From Phenylobacterium soli (lineage in GTDB: Bacteria > Pseudomonadota > Alphaproteobacteria > Caulobacterales > Caulobacteraceae), in contig NZ_QFYQ01000001.1 in the NCBI RefSeq assembly GCF_003254475.1, positions 3,190,001 to 3,254,000 of the forward strand: a stretch of DNA of 64,000 nucleotides, given 5' to 3'. The notes under the pieces are model-generated. The model was given only the letters and a program-made list of their open reading frames with translations. It did no database searches and was not told the DNA's origin. Positions 36,929 through 45,181 of this stretch are shown here, one piece after another. The translations under genes and the position numbers were made by a program. Every line of letters starts with the position of its first letter. Position 1 is the stretch's first letter.

Positions 36929-37855
36929 TCATTCAGCGAAAAAGCCTTCGTCGATGGCCTTAATCTCGACGGTATGCCGAACGACGACGCCCACTCCGTG
37001 ACGGACCATTAAATCGGCCAGACGGTCACCGTCGACCAGCACAACGTGAGTGGTCGACCGCTCCGCGTGTTCACGCGCCTGCTTCGAGAATGTGGACGCG
37101 GTTACGAACAGGCCTTTATTCGCCCGCTTGATGTTCAGAGCTCCGATGAAGCTGTTGATCGCGTCAGGCCCTACGGTATTCCCATCACGATATCGCTTGG
37201 CCTGTATGTACACCCGATCGAGCCCCAGGCGGTCCTGGTGGATTACGCCATCAACACCGCCGTCCCCCGCGCCTCCGAGTGCCTGCGCCATCTCCTCACG
37301 GCCCTGACCATAGCCCATCCTTAGGAGCAGGGTGACGACGAGCTCCTCGAATTCCGCTGGCGGCATTGCACGGACGCGGTCGAGGAGATCAGCCTTGAGA
37401 CTGGCCTCAAGCTCCTGCCGGGCGGCTTCGATTCGCTCTTCCGGCGTTGCGCCTGGCGGCTCAAATTCGGCTGCACCGGCCACCTCATTTCCGGTCACAG
37501 TGTCGCCACGCGCTCTGAGCCACGCCACAAATTCTGGGTATCTGGCGAGTGTCTTGTTGTTCACCACTGGCGGACGTTCAGCCAGCAGCGCTTGACCTCG
37601 ATTGGTGACCTGAAACCGACCACGTTCAGTTGCCTCGAGCAGCCCGGCTCTCGTTAGATACTGCTTGGCCCAATGCAGCCGATTGTGCAGCAAGCCCTGA
37701 CGCCCACTAGGCAGGCGTTGCGCACGCTCATCAGCACTTAGCCCAAGGTCGGACGCGATCACTGGCTCCAGTTCAACCACCCTCGCCGGGTGCGTGAGCT
37801 CCGCAGTTCTCTGTAAGACAGGCAGCATCAGGGACTGATAGTCAGGGACAGGCAC
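36929..37855 (-). CDS. mrr: Mrr-type restriction endonuclease
   Basis: 308 residues from a GTG start (VPVPDYQSLMLPVLQ) with GGGGGAA at correct spacing; the N-terminal residues match the Mrr winged-helix start. The C-terminal nuclease has EFEELVVTLLLRMGYG, GAGDGGVDGVI and VYIQAKRY, the PD-(D/E)xK variant of Mrr (D...QxK). Mrr enzymes cleave modified DNA such as methylated adenine or cytosine sites and so act against foreign or phage DNA. Carrying it next to a type I modification system implies its specificity spares the hsd methyl mark. Confidence 0.93.
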   Translation of the reverse strand: MPVPDYQSLMLPVLQRTAELTHPARVVELEPVIASDLGLSADERAQRLPSGRQGLLHNRLHWAKQYLTRAGLLEATERGRFQVTNRGQALLAERPPVVNNKTLARYPEFVAWLRARGDTVTGNEVAGAAEFEPPGATPEERIEAARQELEASLKADLLDRVRAMPPAEFEELVVTLLLRMGYGQGREEMAQALGGAGDGGVDGVIHQDRLGLDRVYIQAKRYRDGNTVGPDAINSFIGALNIKRANKGLFVTASTFSKQAREHAERSTTHVVLVDGDRLADLMVRHGVGVVVRHTVEIKAIDEGFFAE

Positions 37856-38031
37856 GCGTATTCCCCCGCAGCGTAGGCAACCGTTGATTGAAGTATGGCG
37901 GCCAGCACAAACAGTCCAGGTGCGTGGAGGGGCCGCTGTTCGTCGGTGAGCCACCGGGAGCGGACACGATGGACAATTCAGGCCCGGGCCCGGTGGCTAC
38001 ATTGAAGGGAAACCTGGGCACCCAGCCGGGC

Positions 38032-38376
38032 CTATTCGTCGATACGCCCGCGCCGCCGTGCCCGCCGGACGTACGCGGTGAGCGGCTCGGTGGCCTTGAA
38101 GTATCGATCACGCTCGACAGGCTGCCCCAAGGGACCACGCACGGCGGCGAGTTCGGATAAGCGAACGGTGCCAAGCTCGGGCGCGCCGAGGCCGAGATCG
38201 CATAGACCAAATGCAATGTCGGGATCCTCTGTATCGAGCTCCGTGAGAAGCCACGTTGCGCTGGCGTCCGGCGTGAACAACTTCACCACAGGGACGAGGT
38301 CGAGGTCGTGCCCACGGGTTCGGCGGCGACCGTTTGCGAGTAGAACCTGGATCTGCAGTTGGGTGAGAAGCGGCAT
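38032..38376 (-). CDS. DUF2958 domain protein
   Basis: 114 residues beginning MPLLTQLQIQVLLANGRR, with the domain's PVVKLFTPDASATWLLTELD and DIAFGLCDLGLGAPELGTVRLSEL. DUF2958 genes are found almost only on conjugative or mobilizable elements and plasmids of proteobacteria, often near ArdC and DUF736 genes as here, but the function is unknown. AGGAGG precedes the ATG by five bases. Its neighbours are mrr and hsdR. Confidence 0.88.
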   Translation of the reverse strand: MPLLTQLQIQVLLANGRRRTRGHDLDLVPVVKLFTPDASATWLLTELDTEDPDIAFGLCDLGLGAPELGTVRLSELAAVRGPLGQPVERDRYFKATEPLTAYVRRARRRGRIDE

Positions 38377-38635
38377 CGGAACCTCCTTGGCCCTCGACTG
38401 CGAGGGTGAGGAGGCACCGGGCCGCTGCGCTGCGGCCGGTCAGGCCCGCGCCGCGCCGAAGGGGAGGCTTGATCGGTCGCGGACAGCGGCCAGCCTCGTA
38501 ACTCTCGAAAGAGGGCTAAGGGGTTTACGCCGCTCGAATACCGAGATGCCGGCGTCGATCGTTTGCCGCCGGGCTCCGCAGTGCATCCGAGCTGGGACAA
38601 AGCACTGAAGCAAGGGGATGGTCGGAGAGGGACAC

Positions 38636-41527
38636 CTAAGCCGCGACAGGCTCATCGATCCCGTCGAGATCGTCGTCAAACGTCCGCACGAGATTGTCCA
38701 GGCGCTCAAGGACCCGGTCGACCACCTTACGGCGCGTGAGCAGGCTTGGAGGCACCCGCAGCGCTGCTACCACGTCCTCGCGCATTACTGTCTGCGAGAA
38801 GACATAAGCTCGCATGAGTTCCTCGAACTTGGCCCGCTCAAGTCCCTCTTCGTCGCAAAGCGCGTTCATCGCAGCGGACCGCTCCGCAAGCCAAAATGCT
38901 CGAAACGCCGGCTGCACGTCGTCGCCTTTGCGAAGCGGTGGCATGTTCTTCTCGATGAACTTCTCGATAAGTTCGCGCTTGCTTCGCAGTTGAGCCTCGC
39001 CCGAGATCATGTCGAGCGCGCTCGACAGGCGGGCACGGCTCTCCTCAGTCGGGGCTCCGGAAGTCTCCTCTTCCTTAATCTCCCGAAGAAGCTGGAGGAT
39101 GTAGGCGACGTTAATGCGATCCTGCCGGATCAATTCCAATTCGAAGTCGACGTCGCCGACAATGGAGACTACCCCCTCCTGTCGCGTCTGTCGGGTCAGC
39201 TCGTGCAAATCGGTGTACTTGCTCCGATAATCATCAAAGAGCTGAGGGTTCATGGCCAGATCCGCCCAGTCGAACTCCGCGAAGCTAGCTAGAACATTCC
39301 GCAGTCGCGCCAACTCGCGGAACGACCGGATAAACAGCAGTTGAGCATTCTCGTCCGCCAGCCGATCGACGTCGGCGGGCGTGGGCGCGATCGCCAATAG
39401 CTCACCCACGCGCTTATTGAACTGCGTGACGAACGAAGAATATGGCGGAATGAGGATCTGTTCTTCGGCACCCTTGTTGGCGAAGAGCCGAATAGCATCG
39501 TCTGTCGCAGACTTTAGATTACGAAACGCGACGATGTTACCCTGCGACTTTACCTCGTTAAGGACTCGGTTGGTGCGAGAGTATGCTTGAATAAGGCCAT
39601 GGTACTGAAGATTTTTATCAACGTAGAGCGTGTTGACCTTCTTCGCATCAAACCCGGTCAGGAACATCCCGACGACGAGGAGTATATCGACGCGGTCAGA
39701 CGGCTTCGCATCCTCCCGCTCTCTCAGCTTAATCCTTCTCCCAATATCTCTATAATAATTGTAGAAACTCAGGCTGTCCTTCGTTGAAAACGAGGTCCCG
39801 TACATAGCGTTATAATCGGCTATGAAGCTGTCGAGAGCATCTCGACTATGTCTATTCTGCGGCGTCTCCGGCCCAACTTCAAACTCGGGCTCACCAATCA
39901 GCCCGTTGGCGTCCTTATCGTCCTCGTTGGCACCGTAAGTGAAGATGGTCGCGACGCGCAGGTCGTGAGATCCGACAGCCTTCTTGGCGCGGAACGCCTC
40001 ATAATAGGCAATCAATGCGTCGACGCTACCCACCGCAAGCATCGCAGTGAAGTCACGATCGTGCGTCTTTCGAGCGTGGTTCGCGATGATCCAGTCAACG
40101 ATCTTTTCGATCCGGACGGAGTCCTCAAAGAACTCCTTCGTGTCAATCCCCGCTACCTTCTCATCTACTAGGGAACCGTCTCGCCGCCGAAGACTTCCCC
40201 AGTACTCGACGGAGAAGCGCAGCACGTTGCCATCACGGATGGCGTCGGTGATCACGTACTTGTGCAGGCACTCGCCAAACAGGTCGGCCGTGGTACGCGG
40301 CACCGCTTCGCTGCGGTTGGCGTTTTCCCGGAAGATGGGGGTACCCGTGAAGCCGAACAGTAGGTGCTTGTGGAAGAACCCGGTGATCCGTTTGTGGGTC
40401 TCCCCAAACTGGGACCGATGGCACTCGTCGAAGATGAACACGACCCGTCGCTCAGCCAACGGGGCCATCTGCTCCAGGAACTGATTTCGCGAGATAGCCG
40501 CGTTTAATTTCTGGATGGTGGTAACGATCAGCTTCGTGTGGTCCGTAAATTGCCGGACTAGCTTGTGCGTATTGTGAGTCCCGTCGACGCTACCATCACT
40601 AAACGCGTTGAATTCACGTGTAGTCTGGTAATCTAGGTCGGCCCGATCGACCACAAAGACGACCTTATCCACCCCTTCTTGTTCAGTAATGAGCTTCGCC
40701 ACCGCGAAGCTCGTAAGCGTCTTTCCGGAGCCAGTGGTATGCCAGATGTAGCCGCCGCCTCCCCCAGCGGCAACTCGCTCCAAGATCCCTTCGACGGCAT
40801 AATACTGGTATGGCCGCAGCACCATGAGCTGTCGGTCACCCTCATGGAGCACCATGTAGCGCGAGATTATCTTCGCCACCTGGAACCGCCCAAGAAAAGC
40901 GTCCGCGAACTCGCTCAACTGGCTCAGCGGCTGGTTATCGGGGCCGCTCCAGGTGAAAGTTTGACGGAAACTCTGCTTTCGATTGTTGGCGTAATATCGC
41001 GTATTCATCCCGTTCGAGATAACGAAGATCTGAACGTACTGAAATAGCCCCCGGCCAGCCGAGTAGCTGTGTCGATGATAGCGGTTTACCTGGTTGAACG
41101 CCTCTTTGATTTCAACCCCTCGTCGCTTCAGCTCTACCTGAACGAGAGGTAGCCCATTCACGAGGAGAGTAACATCGTAGCGGGTCTTGTAGGTGCCGGC
41201 CTGGGACACCTGCTGAGCCACCTGATAGCGATTCCGCCCCCACTCCCGCGAATTGAAGAACTCCAAAAAGACTCGGCTGCCGTCCTCACGTGTGAGCTCG
41301 TAACGATCGCGTAGGATTTTGGCTCGGTCGAATACGCCGCCACGATCCAGATGGTTGAGCACCCGCTCGAACTCGCCGGCCGTCAGCTTCACGCCGTTAT
41401 ACGCCTCGAGCTCGGCCTTAAAGTTGGCGATGAGAGATGGCTCGTCCTGGATCCGGACCTTGGTCCAGCCCATTTGTTCGAGACGGCCAATGAGGCTTTC
41501 CTCGAGTTGGGCCTCAGTCTGCGTCAT
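38636..41527 (-). CDS. hsdR: Type I restriction enzyme R subunit
   Basis: 963 residues. N-terminal nuclease: YDVTLLVNGLPLVQVELKRRG (PD-(D/E)xK with QVELK). ATPase/translocase: IWHTTGSGKTLTSFAVAKL (Walker A, about residue 265), VVFIFDECHRSQFG (DECH), FGFTGTPIF and QAYSRTNRV (motif VI). HsdR translocates DNA and cuts distant from unmethylated recognition sites when bound to HsdM and HsdS. It is the last gene of the operon and overlaps the HEPN-like gene by 14 bp. A TTA leucine codon occurs at residue 341 (40505-40507). Confidence 0.95.
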   Translation of the reverse strand: MTQTEAQLEESLIGRLEQMGWTKVRIQDEPSLIANFKAELEAYNGVKLTAGEFERVLNHLDRGGVFDRAKILRDRYELTREDGSRVFLEFFNSREWGRNRYQVAQQVSQAGTYKTRYDVTLLVNGLPLVQVELKRRGVEIKEAFNQVNRYHRHSYSAGRGLFQYVQIFVISNGMNTRYYANNRKQSFRQTFTWSGPDNQPLSQLSEFADAFLGRFQVAKIISRYMVLHEGDRQLMVLRPYQYYAVEGILERVAAGGGGGYIWHTTGSGKTLTSFAVAKLITEQEGVDKVVFVVDRADLDYQTTREFNAFSDGSVDGTHNTHKLVRQFTDHTKLIVTTIQKLNAAISRNQFLEQMAPLAERRVVFIFDECHRSQFGETHKRITGFFHKHLLFGFTGTPIFRENANRSEAVPRTTADLFGECLHKYVITDAIRDGNVLRFSVEYWGSLRRRDGSLVDEKVAGIDTKEFFEDSVRIEKIVDWIIANHARKTHDRDFTAMLAVGSVDALIAYYEAFRAKKAVGSHDLRVATIFTYGANEDDKDANGLIGEPEFEVGPETPQNRHSRDALDSFIADYNAMYGTSFSTKDSLSFYNYYRDIGRRIKLREREDAKPSDRVDILLVVGMFLTGFDAKKVNTLYVDKNLQYHGLIQAYSRTNRVLNEVKSQGNIVAFRNLKSATDDAIRLFANKGAEEQILIPPYSSFVTQFNKRVGELLAIAPTPADVDRLADENAQLLFIRSFRELARLRNVLASFAEFDWADLAMNPQLFDDYRSKYTDLHELTRQTRQEGVVSIVGDVDFELELIRQDRINVAYILQLLREIKEEETSGAPTEESRARLSSALDMISGEAQLRSKRELIEKFIEKNMPPLRKGDDVQPAFRAFWLAERSAAMNALCDEEGLERAKFEELMRAYVFSQTVMREDVVAALRVPPSLLTRRKVVDRVLERLDNLVRTFDDDLDGIDEPVAA

Positions 41528-42191
41528 CGGACAAACCCTCCCCCGTACCGTCCGCTTCGAATTCCGCCGACTGGTCCAAATAATCTTTCAGCTGGATCAG
41601 GTAGTCCTCGGGGTATTGGTCATAGAGAGCTCGGCTGTAAAGCACCCTGCCGGGAACAGCATTTTGGTCATCAAGCCACGAGTTAAAACCGGCATTGTCG
41701 TCGTAATCTGGCATCACCGGTCGTTCGGGTTGCAGCGCGAAGAAGGTGGCGAGCATGTAGCGAAGGAGCGGCTCGGTGAGGTTCAACACCAGACGCGCAA
41801 GGCTGCGATCGCTCTGTAGCTCCTTGGGTACGACCCGGCCATGGCTGATATCCCCTCGCTGGTTTCGCAGCTCTCCTACGACCCGCACGAGGTTCTCCGC
41901 CGCAACCGGAAAAGCGAGCTCGACAGTGGCGTCACCGGCGGCGAGACAGCGGAGAGCTGCTTTCACTTGTCGACCGATGGAGAGGTTCTCGAACTCGGGA
42001 CCGAACTGCTCCGGATCTAGGCGCTTCACGATTGTCTTAGCGATGCCCTGAAAGAGGGCAGCACAACACTCGATCGTCACGTCCGGATGATCGATTTCGT
42101 TCCGCTCGGCCTTCTCGATGTTGCCGATGTAGTAGCGGAATTCGCTGTTCTCGTCGCTGTGTCGCTCGATGAGCTCACGAAGGCTCTGCAC
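41514..42191 (-). CDS. Abi_C/HEPN-like protein inside the hsd operon
   Basis: 225 residues. An all-helical protein resembling the abortive-infection C-terminal (Abi_C) family. ELRNQRGDISHGR near residue 112 resembles the R...H motif of HEPN ribonucleases (R-N-x-x-G-D-x-x-H-G), although R-to-H spacing is one residue longer than the common Rx4-6H unless the second arginine is used. The C-terminus is acidic. It lies between hsdS (7-bp gap) and hsdR (overlap), so it is made with the restriction enzyme. Probable role: a backup RNase that stops growth if restriction is defeated (inference). Confidence 0.7.
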   Translation of the reverse strand: MQSLRELIERHSDENSEFRYYIGNIEKAERNEIDHPDVTIECCAALFQGIAKTIVKRLDPEQFGPEFENLSIGRQVKAALRCLAAGDATVELAFPVAAENLVRVVGELRNQRGDISHGRVVPKELQSDRSLARLVLNLTEPLLRYMLATFFALQPERPVMPDYDDNAGFNSWLDDQNAVPGRVLYSRALYDQYPEDYLIQLKDYLDQSAEFEADGTGEGLSDDAD

Positions 42192-42198
42192 GGATCAC

Positions 42199-43401
42199 CT
42201 ACACTAGTAGACGCGCGGCCAAGGCCGCCTTGTAGGTACGCGTGGAGCTGGCCTGGTGGCGGACAAGGGCAATTTTTTCGTCGATCGCCCGTAGGAAGGC
42301 GGCAATGCGGCGCTGCTCTTCGAGCTGAGCCGGAGCGCGGATCTTCAGGCTTTTCAAGTGATGACCATAGAGATGCACGACCGAATAGCCCTGCGCGAGG
42401 CGTGCGATCTCGCGGCGCTTGGCGCTGCGAAGCAGGTAAGCAAGGAAGACGCCATCTAACGACGAGCGGATGATGTTGAGGTCGCCTCCGAGGGCAATGC
42501 CATCCAGCGTCACGCAGGCTGCCGAGGCCATCTCGAGAGGATCTTCTCCGGAGGCCGGTACGATGACGTCACCGGCTTGGCTTAAGACCAGCCCGCGCGG
42601 ATCCGCATTTGTTCGCGAGACTACGTCGCGAATCGTCTCTCCGTACGTGGTGTAGAGCTCGCCGTAGCGAATGCACGGCGTCAGGCCGTCGGTAACGACA
42701 TCGTCTCGCGATACCCCCCGTCCCTTGGAGAAATCCGCGACATCGCCAAGCCGGATATCAACCCAATCATCGTAGGCGCCGCCTCCTGGCGGATCAAACC
42801 GAAGCTGCTCCGAGAACAGCTTCTGCATGGTGCCTTCTTTAAAGCGAACGAGCGTCTCGGCCCGGTGCTCCAGCGCCTGGATCCGCGCGTCGAGCGCATC
42901 GAGGACGTCAGCGATCCTCTCCTGCTCTTCGAATTCGGGCACACGGATAGGGACGCGGGCGAAGTCGCGGTAGTAGAGGCGAAGGCGGTCGTTCGTGAGA
43001 CCGTAGGAGTATGCCCAGAGCCAGTATAAGGCGCGCGGCTGCTTGAACCAGTGATTGAAGAAGCGCGCAGAGTGACCCTTCCTGGCCGACAGGACCACAT
43101 AGGCGGGGCTCACCATGCAATCCTCAGGCGCACGGCCGAAGGCACCCTGCCACATTCGCATCATGTTGTAGACGATGTCTCCGGCTCTTGCGCGGAGGTT
43201 GTCCTCGTCACTCGCATTTGCAGCGATTTCTCGCTCGAGGCTGTCCCGGCGAACCATACCGCGATCGATTGTCACCGCGTAGATCGGCAATCCCGCTTCA
43301 CCGCGGGTACGCCGCTGCCCGAACGCGTCGCCAGCACGCAGGCTTTGCCACGCAGCGGAAAAGCCGGGGAGTCGCAGATCCGGAGAGCTCCGCTCGTTCA
43401 A
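42199..43401 (-). CDS. hsdS: Type I restriction enzyme specificity subunit
   Basis: 400 residues with two target-recognition halves and the conserved spacers: FEEQERIADVLDALDARIQALEHRAETLVRFKEGTMQKLFS in the centre and LEEQRRIAAFLRAIDEKIALVRHQ at the end. HsdS fixes the bipartite DNA target for HsdM and HsdR. Its ATG overlaps the hsdM stop (ATGA). The first half starts unusually directly (WQSLRAGDAFGQRRTRG). The recognition sequence cannot be predicted from this. Confidence 0.93.
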   Translation of the reverse strand: MNERSSPDLRLPGFSAAWQSLRAGDAFGQRRTRGEAGLPIYAVTIDRGMVRRDSLEREIAANASDEDNLRARAGDIVYNMMRMWQGAFGRAPEDCMVSPAYVVLSARKGHSARFFNHWFKQPRALYWLWAYSYGLTNDRLRLYYRDFARVPIRVPEFEEQERIADVLDALDARIQALEHRAETLVRFKEGTMQKLFSEQLRFDPPGGGAYDDWVDIRLGDVADFSKGRGVSRDDVVTDGLTPCIRYGELYTTYGETIRDVVSRTNADPRGLVLSQAGDVIVPASGEDPLEMASAACVTLDGIALGGDLNIIRSSLDGVFLAYLLRSAKRREIARLAQGYSVVHLYGHHLKSLKIRAPAQLEEQRRIAAFLRAIDEKIALVRHQASSTRTYKAALAARLLV

Positions 43402-44975
43402 ACTGGCGCCTCCACGCCGAGGTCTTGGCAGAACTCCGCGATGACCCGATTGATTTCGGCGAGGCCCGATTCCTGAGCCTTGAGATCAGCGGTTACAGCC
43501 GCCAGGTCGATTTCCGGCGCTGGCTCATAGGTGTCCACATAGCGAGGAATGTTGAGGTTGTAGTCGTTCTCCTCGATCTCGCTCAGCGACGCGCGGTGAC
43601 TGAACCCCTTCTCCTCAGATCGCGAGACATAGGCTTGCACAATCGCTTCGACGTCATCATCGAGGAGAAGGTTCTGGTTCTTGCCGCGATCGAACCGCCG
43701 GCTAGCATCGATGAAGAGGATATTCTCCGGCGACTCCCGGTGCTTCTTGAGCACTAGCACGCAGGTCGGAATGCCTGTCCCGTAGAAGATGTTGGCGGGT
43801 AAGCCGATCACTGCGTCGAGGTAGTTCCGCTCTGCGATGAGGATCCGTCTGATATCCCCCTCAGCCGCCCCACGAAATAGCGCCCCGTGGGGCAGAATGA
43901 CCGCGGCAACCCCGTTGTCAGCCAACTGATGGACCATGTGCAGCACAAAGGCGAAGTCCGCCTTGGATGCGGGAGCCAAGCGGCCGTAGGCGCTGAACCT
44001 TTCATCTTGGGCGAAGTGTGGGTCGGCGCTCCAATTCGCTGAGAACGGGGGGTTGGCGACTACCGCCTCGAAACGCTTATGGAGATGCTGAGGCCGCTCA
44101 AGGGTATCGTCCTGCTTGATGCTGAACTTGCGGTAGTTCACCCCGTGCAGAATCATATTCATGCGCGCGAGATTGTAGGTCGTCCGGTTCGCCTCCTGGC
44201 CGTAGAAGCCGTCGGCGATGTTGCGGATCCCCACCTCGCGCGCCACGCGGAGCAAGAGGGATCCCGACCCACAAGTGGGGTCGTACACGTTCTGCAGCCG
44301 GACCTTGCCACTCGTTACGATCTTGGCGAGCACGGTCGAGACCTGCTGCGGAGTGTAGAATTCGCCGGCCTTCTTGCCCGCGCCGCTGGCGAACTGGGCG
44401 ATCAAATACTCGTACGCGTCCCCGAGCACGTCACTGTCGACTTGGTCCAGCCGGAAATCCACCCGGTCGTCGTCGAGCCGGGCCAAGATTTTCGTCACGA
44501 GCAGGTTTCGCTCGCTGACGGTGCGTCCGAGCTTGGTTGATCCGAGGTCCATGTCCTCGAAGAGGTGGTCGAAGTCCTCCTCGCTGTCAGCGCCCATGGT
44601 CGAGCGCTGGATGTTCGCCAAGATCCTATTCAGGTCATCCAGAATAAAATTGTCACCCTTCCGCGCACCCTTGGCCGCCATCGCAGAAAAAAGTTCCGAC
44701 GGGCGAAGAAAGTAGCCAAGCTCATCGATCGCCTCTGCTCGTAGCGCCTCGAGGTACTCTTCGCCTTCGGCCGATCCCTCTCGAAGATCTTGGAACTTGA
44801 GCCCATCAGGTTGCAACAGCCGGTCAGCGTATAATTGCATACGCTCGGACAGATACTTGTAGAAGATGAAGCCGAGTATGTAGTCCCGAAACTGGTCGGC
44901 ATCCATCTTGCCTCGGAGATCATTAGCGATCCCCCAGAGCGCCGCTTGCAGCTGGCGCTTCTGCGCGTCCGTCAT
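43398..44975 (-). CDS. hsdM: Type I restriction enzyme methylase subunit
   Basis: 525 residues. N-terminal HsdM_N helices (LQAALWGIANDLRGKMDADQ) precede the N6-adenine methylase: QNVYDPTCGSGSLLLR (SAM-binding) and FEAVVANPPFSANW with NPPF, the catalytic motif, at about residue 308. With HsdS it methylates adenine in the recognition site. First gene of the minus-strand operon hsdM-hsdS-HEPN-hsdR; GGGGGCG precedes its ATG. The 206-bp gap to traA must contain the promoter, though no clear boxes were seen. Confidence 0.95.
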   Translation of the reverse strand: MTDAQKRQLQAALWGIANDLRGKMDADQFRDYILGFIFYKYLSERMQLYADRLLQPDGLKFQDLREGSAEGEEYLEALRAEAIDELGYFLRPSELFSAMAAKGARKGDNFILDDLNRILANIQRSTMGADSEEDFDHLFEDMDLGSTKLGRTVSERNLLVTKILARLDDDRVDFRLDQVDSDVLGDAYEYLIAQFASGAGKKAGEFYTPQQVSTVLAKIVTSGKVRLQNVYDPTCGSGSLLLRVAREVGIRNIADGFYGQEANRTTYNLARMNMILHGVNYRKFSIKQDDTLERPQHLHKRFEAVVANPPFSANWSADPHFAQDERFSAYGRLAPASKADFAFVLHMVHQLADNGVAAVILPHGALFRGAAEGDIRRILIAERNYLDAVIGLPANIFYGTGIPTCVLVLKKHRESPENILFIDASRRFDRGKNQNLLLDDDVEAIVQAYVSRSEEKGFSHRASLSEIEENDYNLNIPRYVDTYEPAPEIDLAAVTADLKAQESGLAEINRVIAEFCQDLGVEAPV

Positions 44976-45181
44976 ATACGCCCCCAGGACTAGCCGGTTT
45001 CGCCGAGACCCGCCGGCTATCCGGCTCGCTCATTGTCACAAGATTCTCATATCCGCTCATACCCAGGCGGACCGGAATCAAGGGTAGCAGGACGCTCGCC
45101 GCGGGGCGATGGCGTGGTACGCGTTCCCCCAAAATCCACCCGTTAGGACGAGCTCACACTGAGCGAAATCCACGCGGTGCC

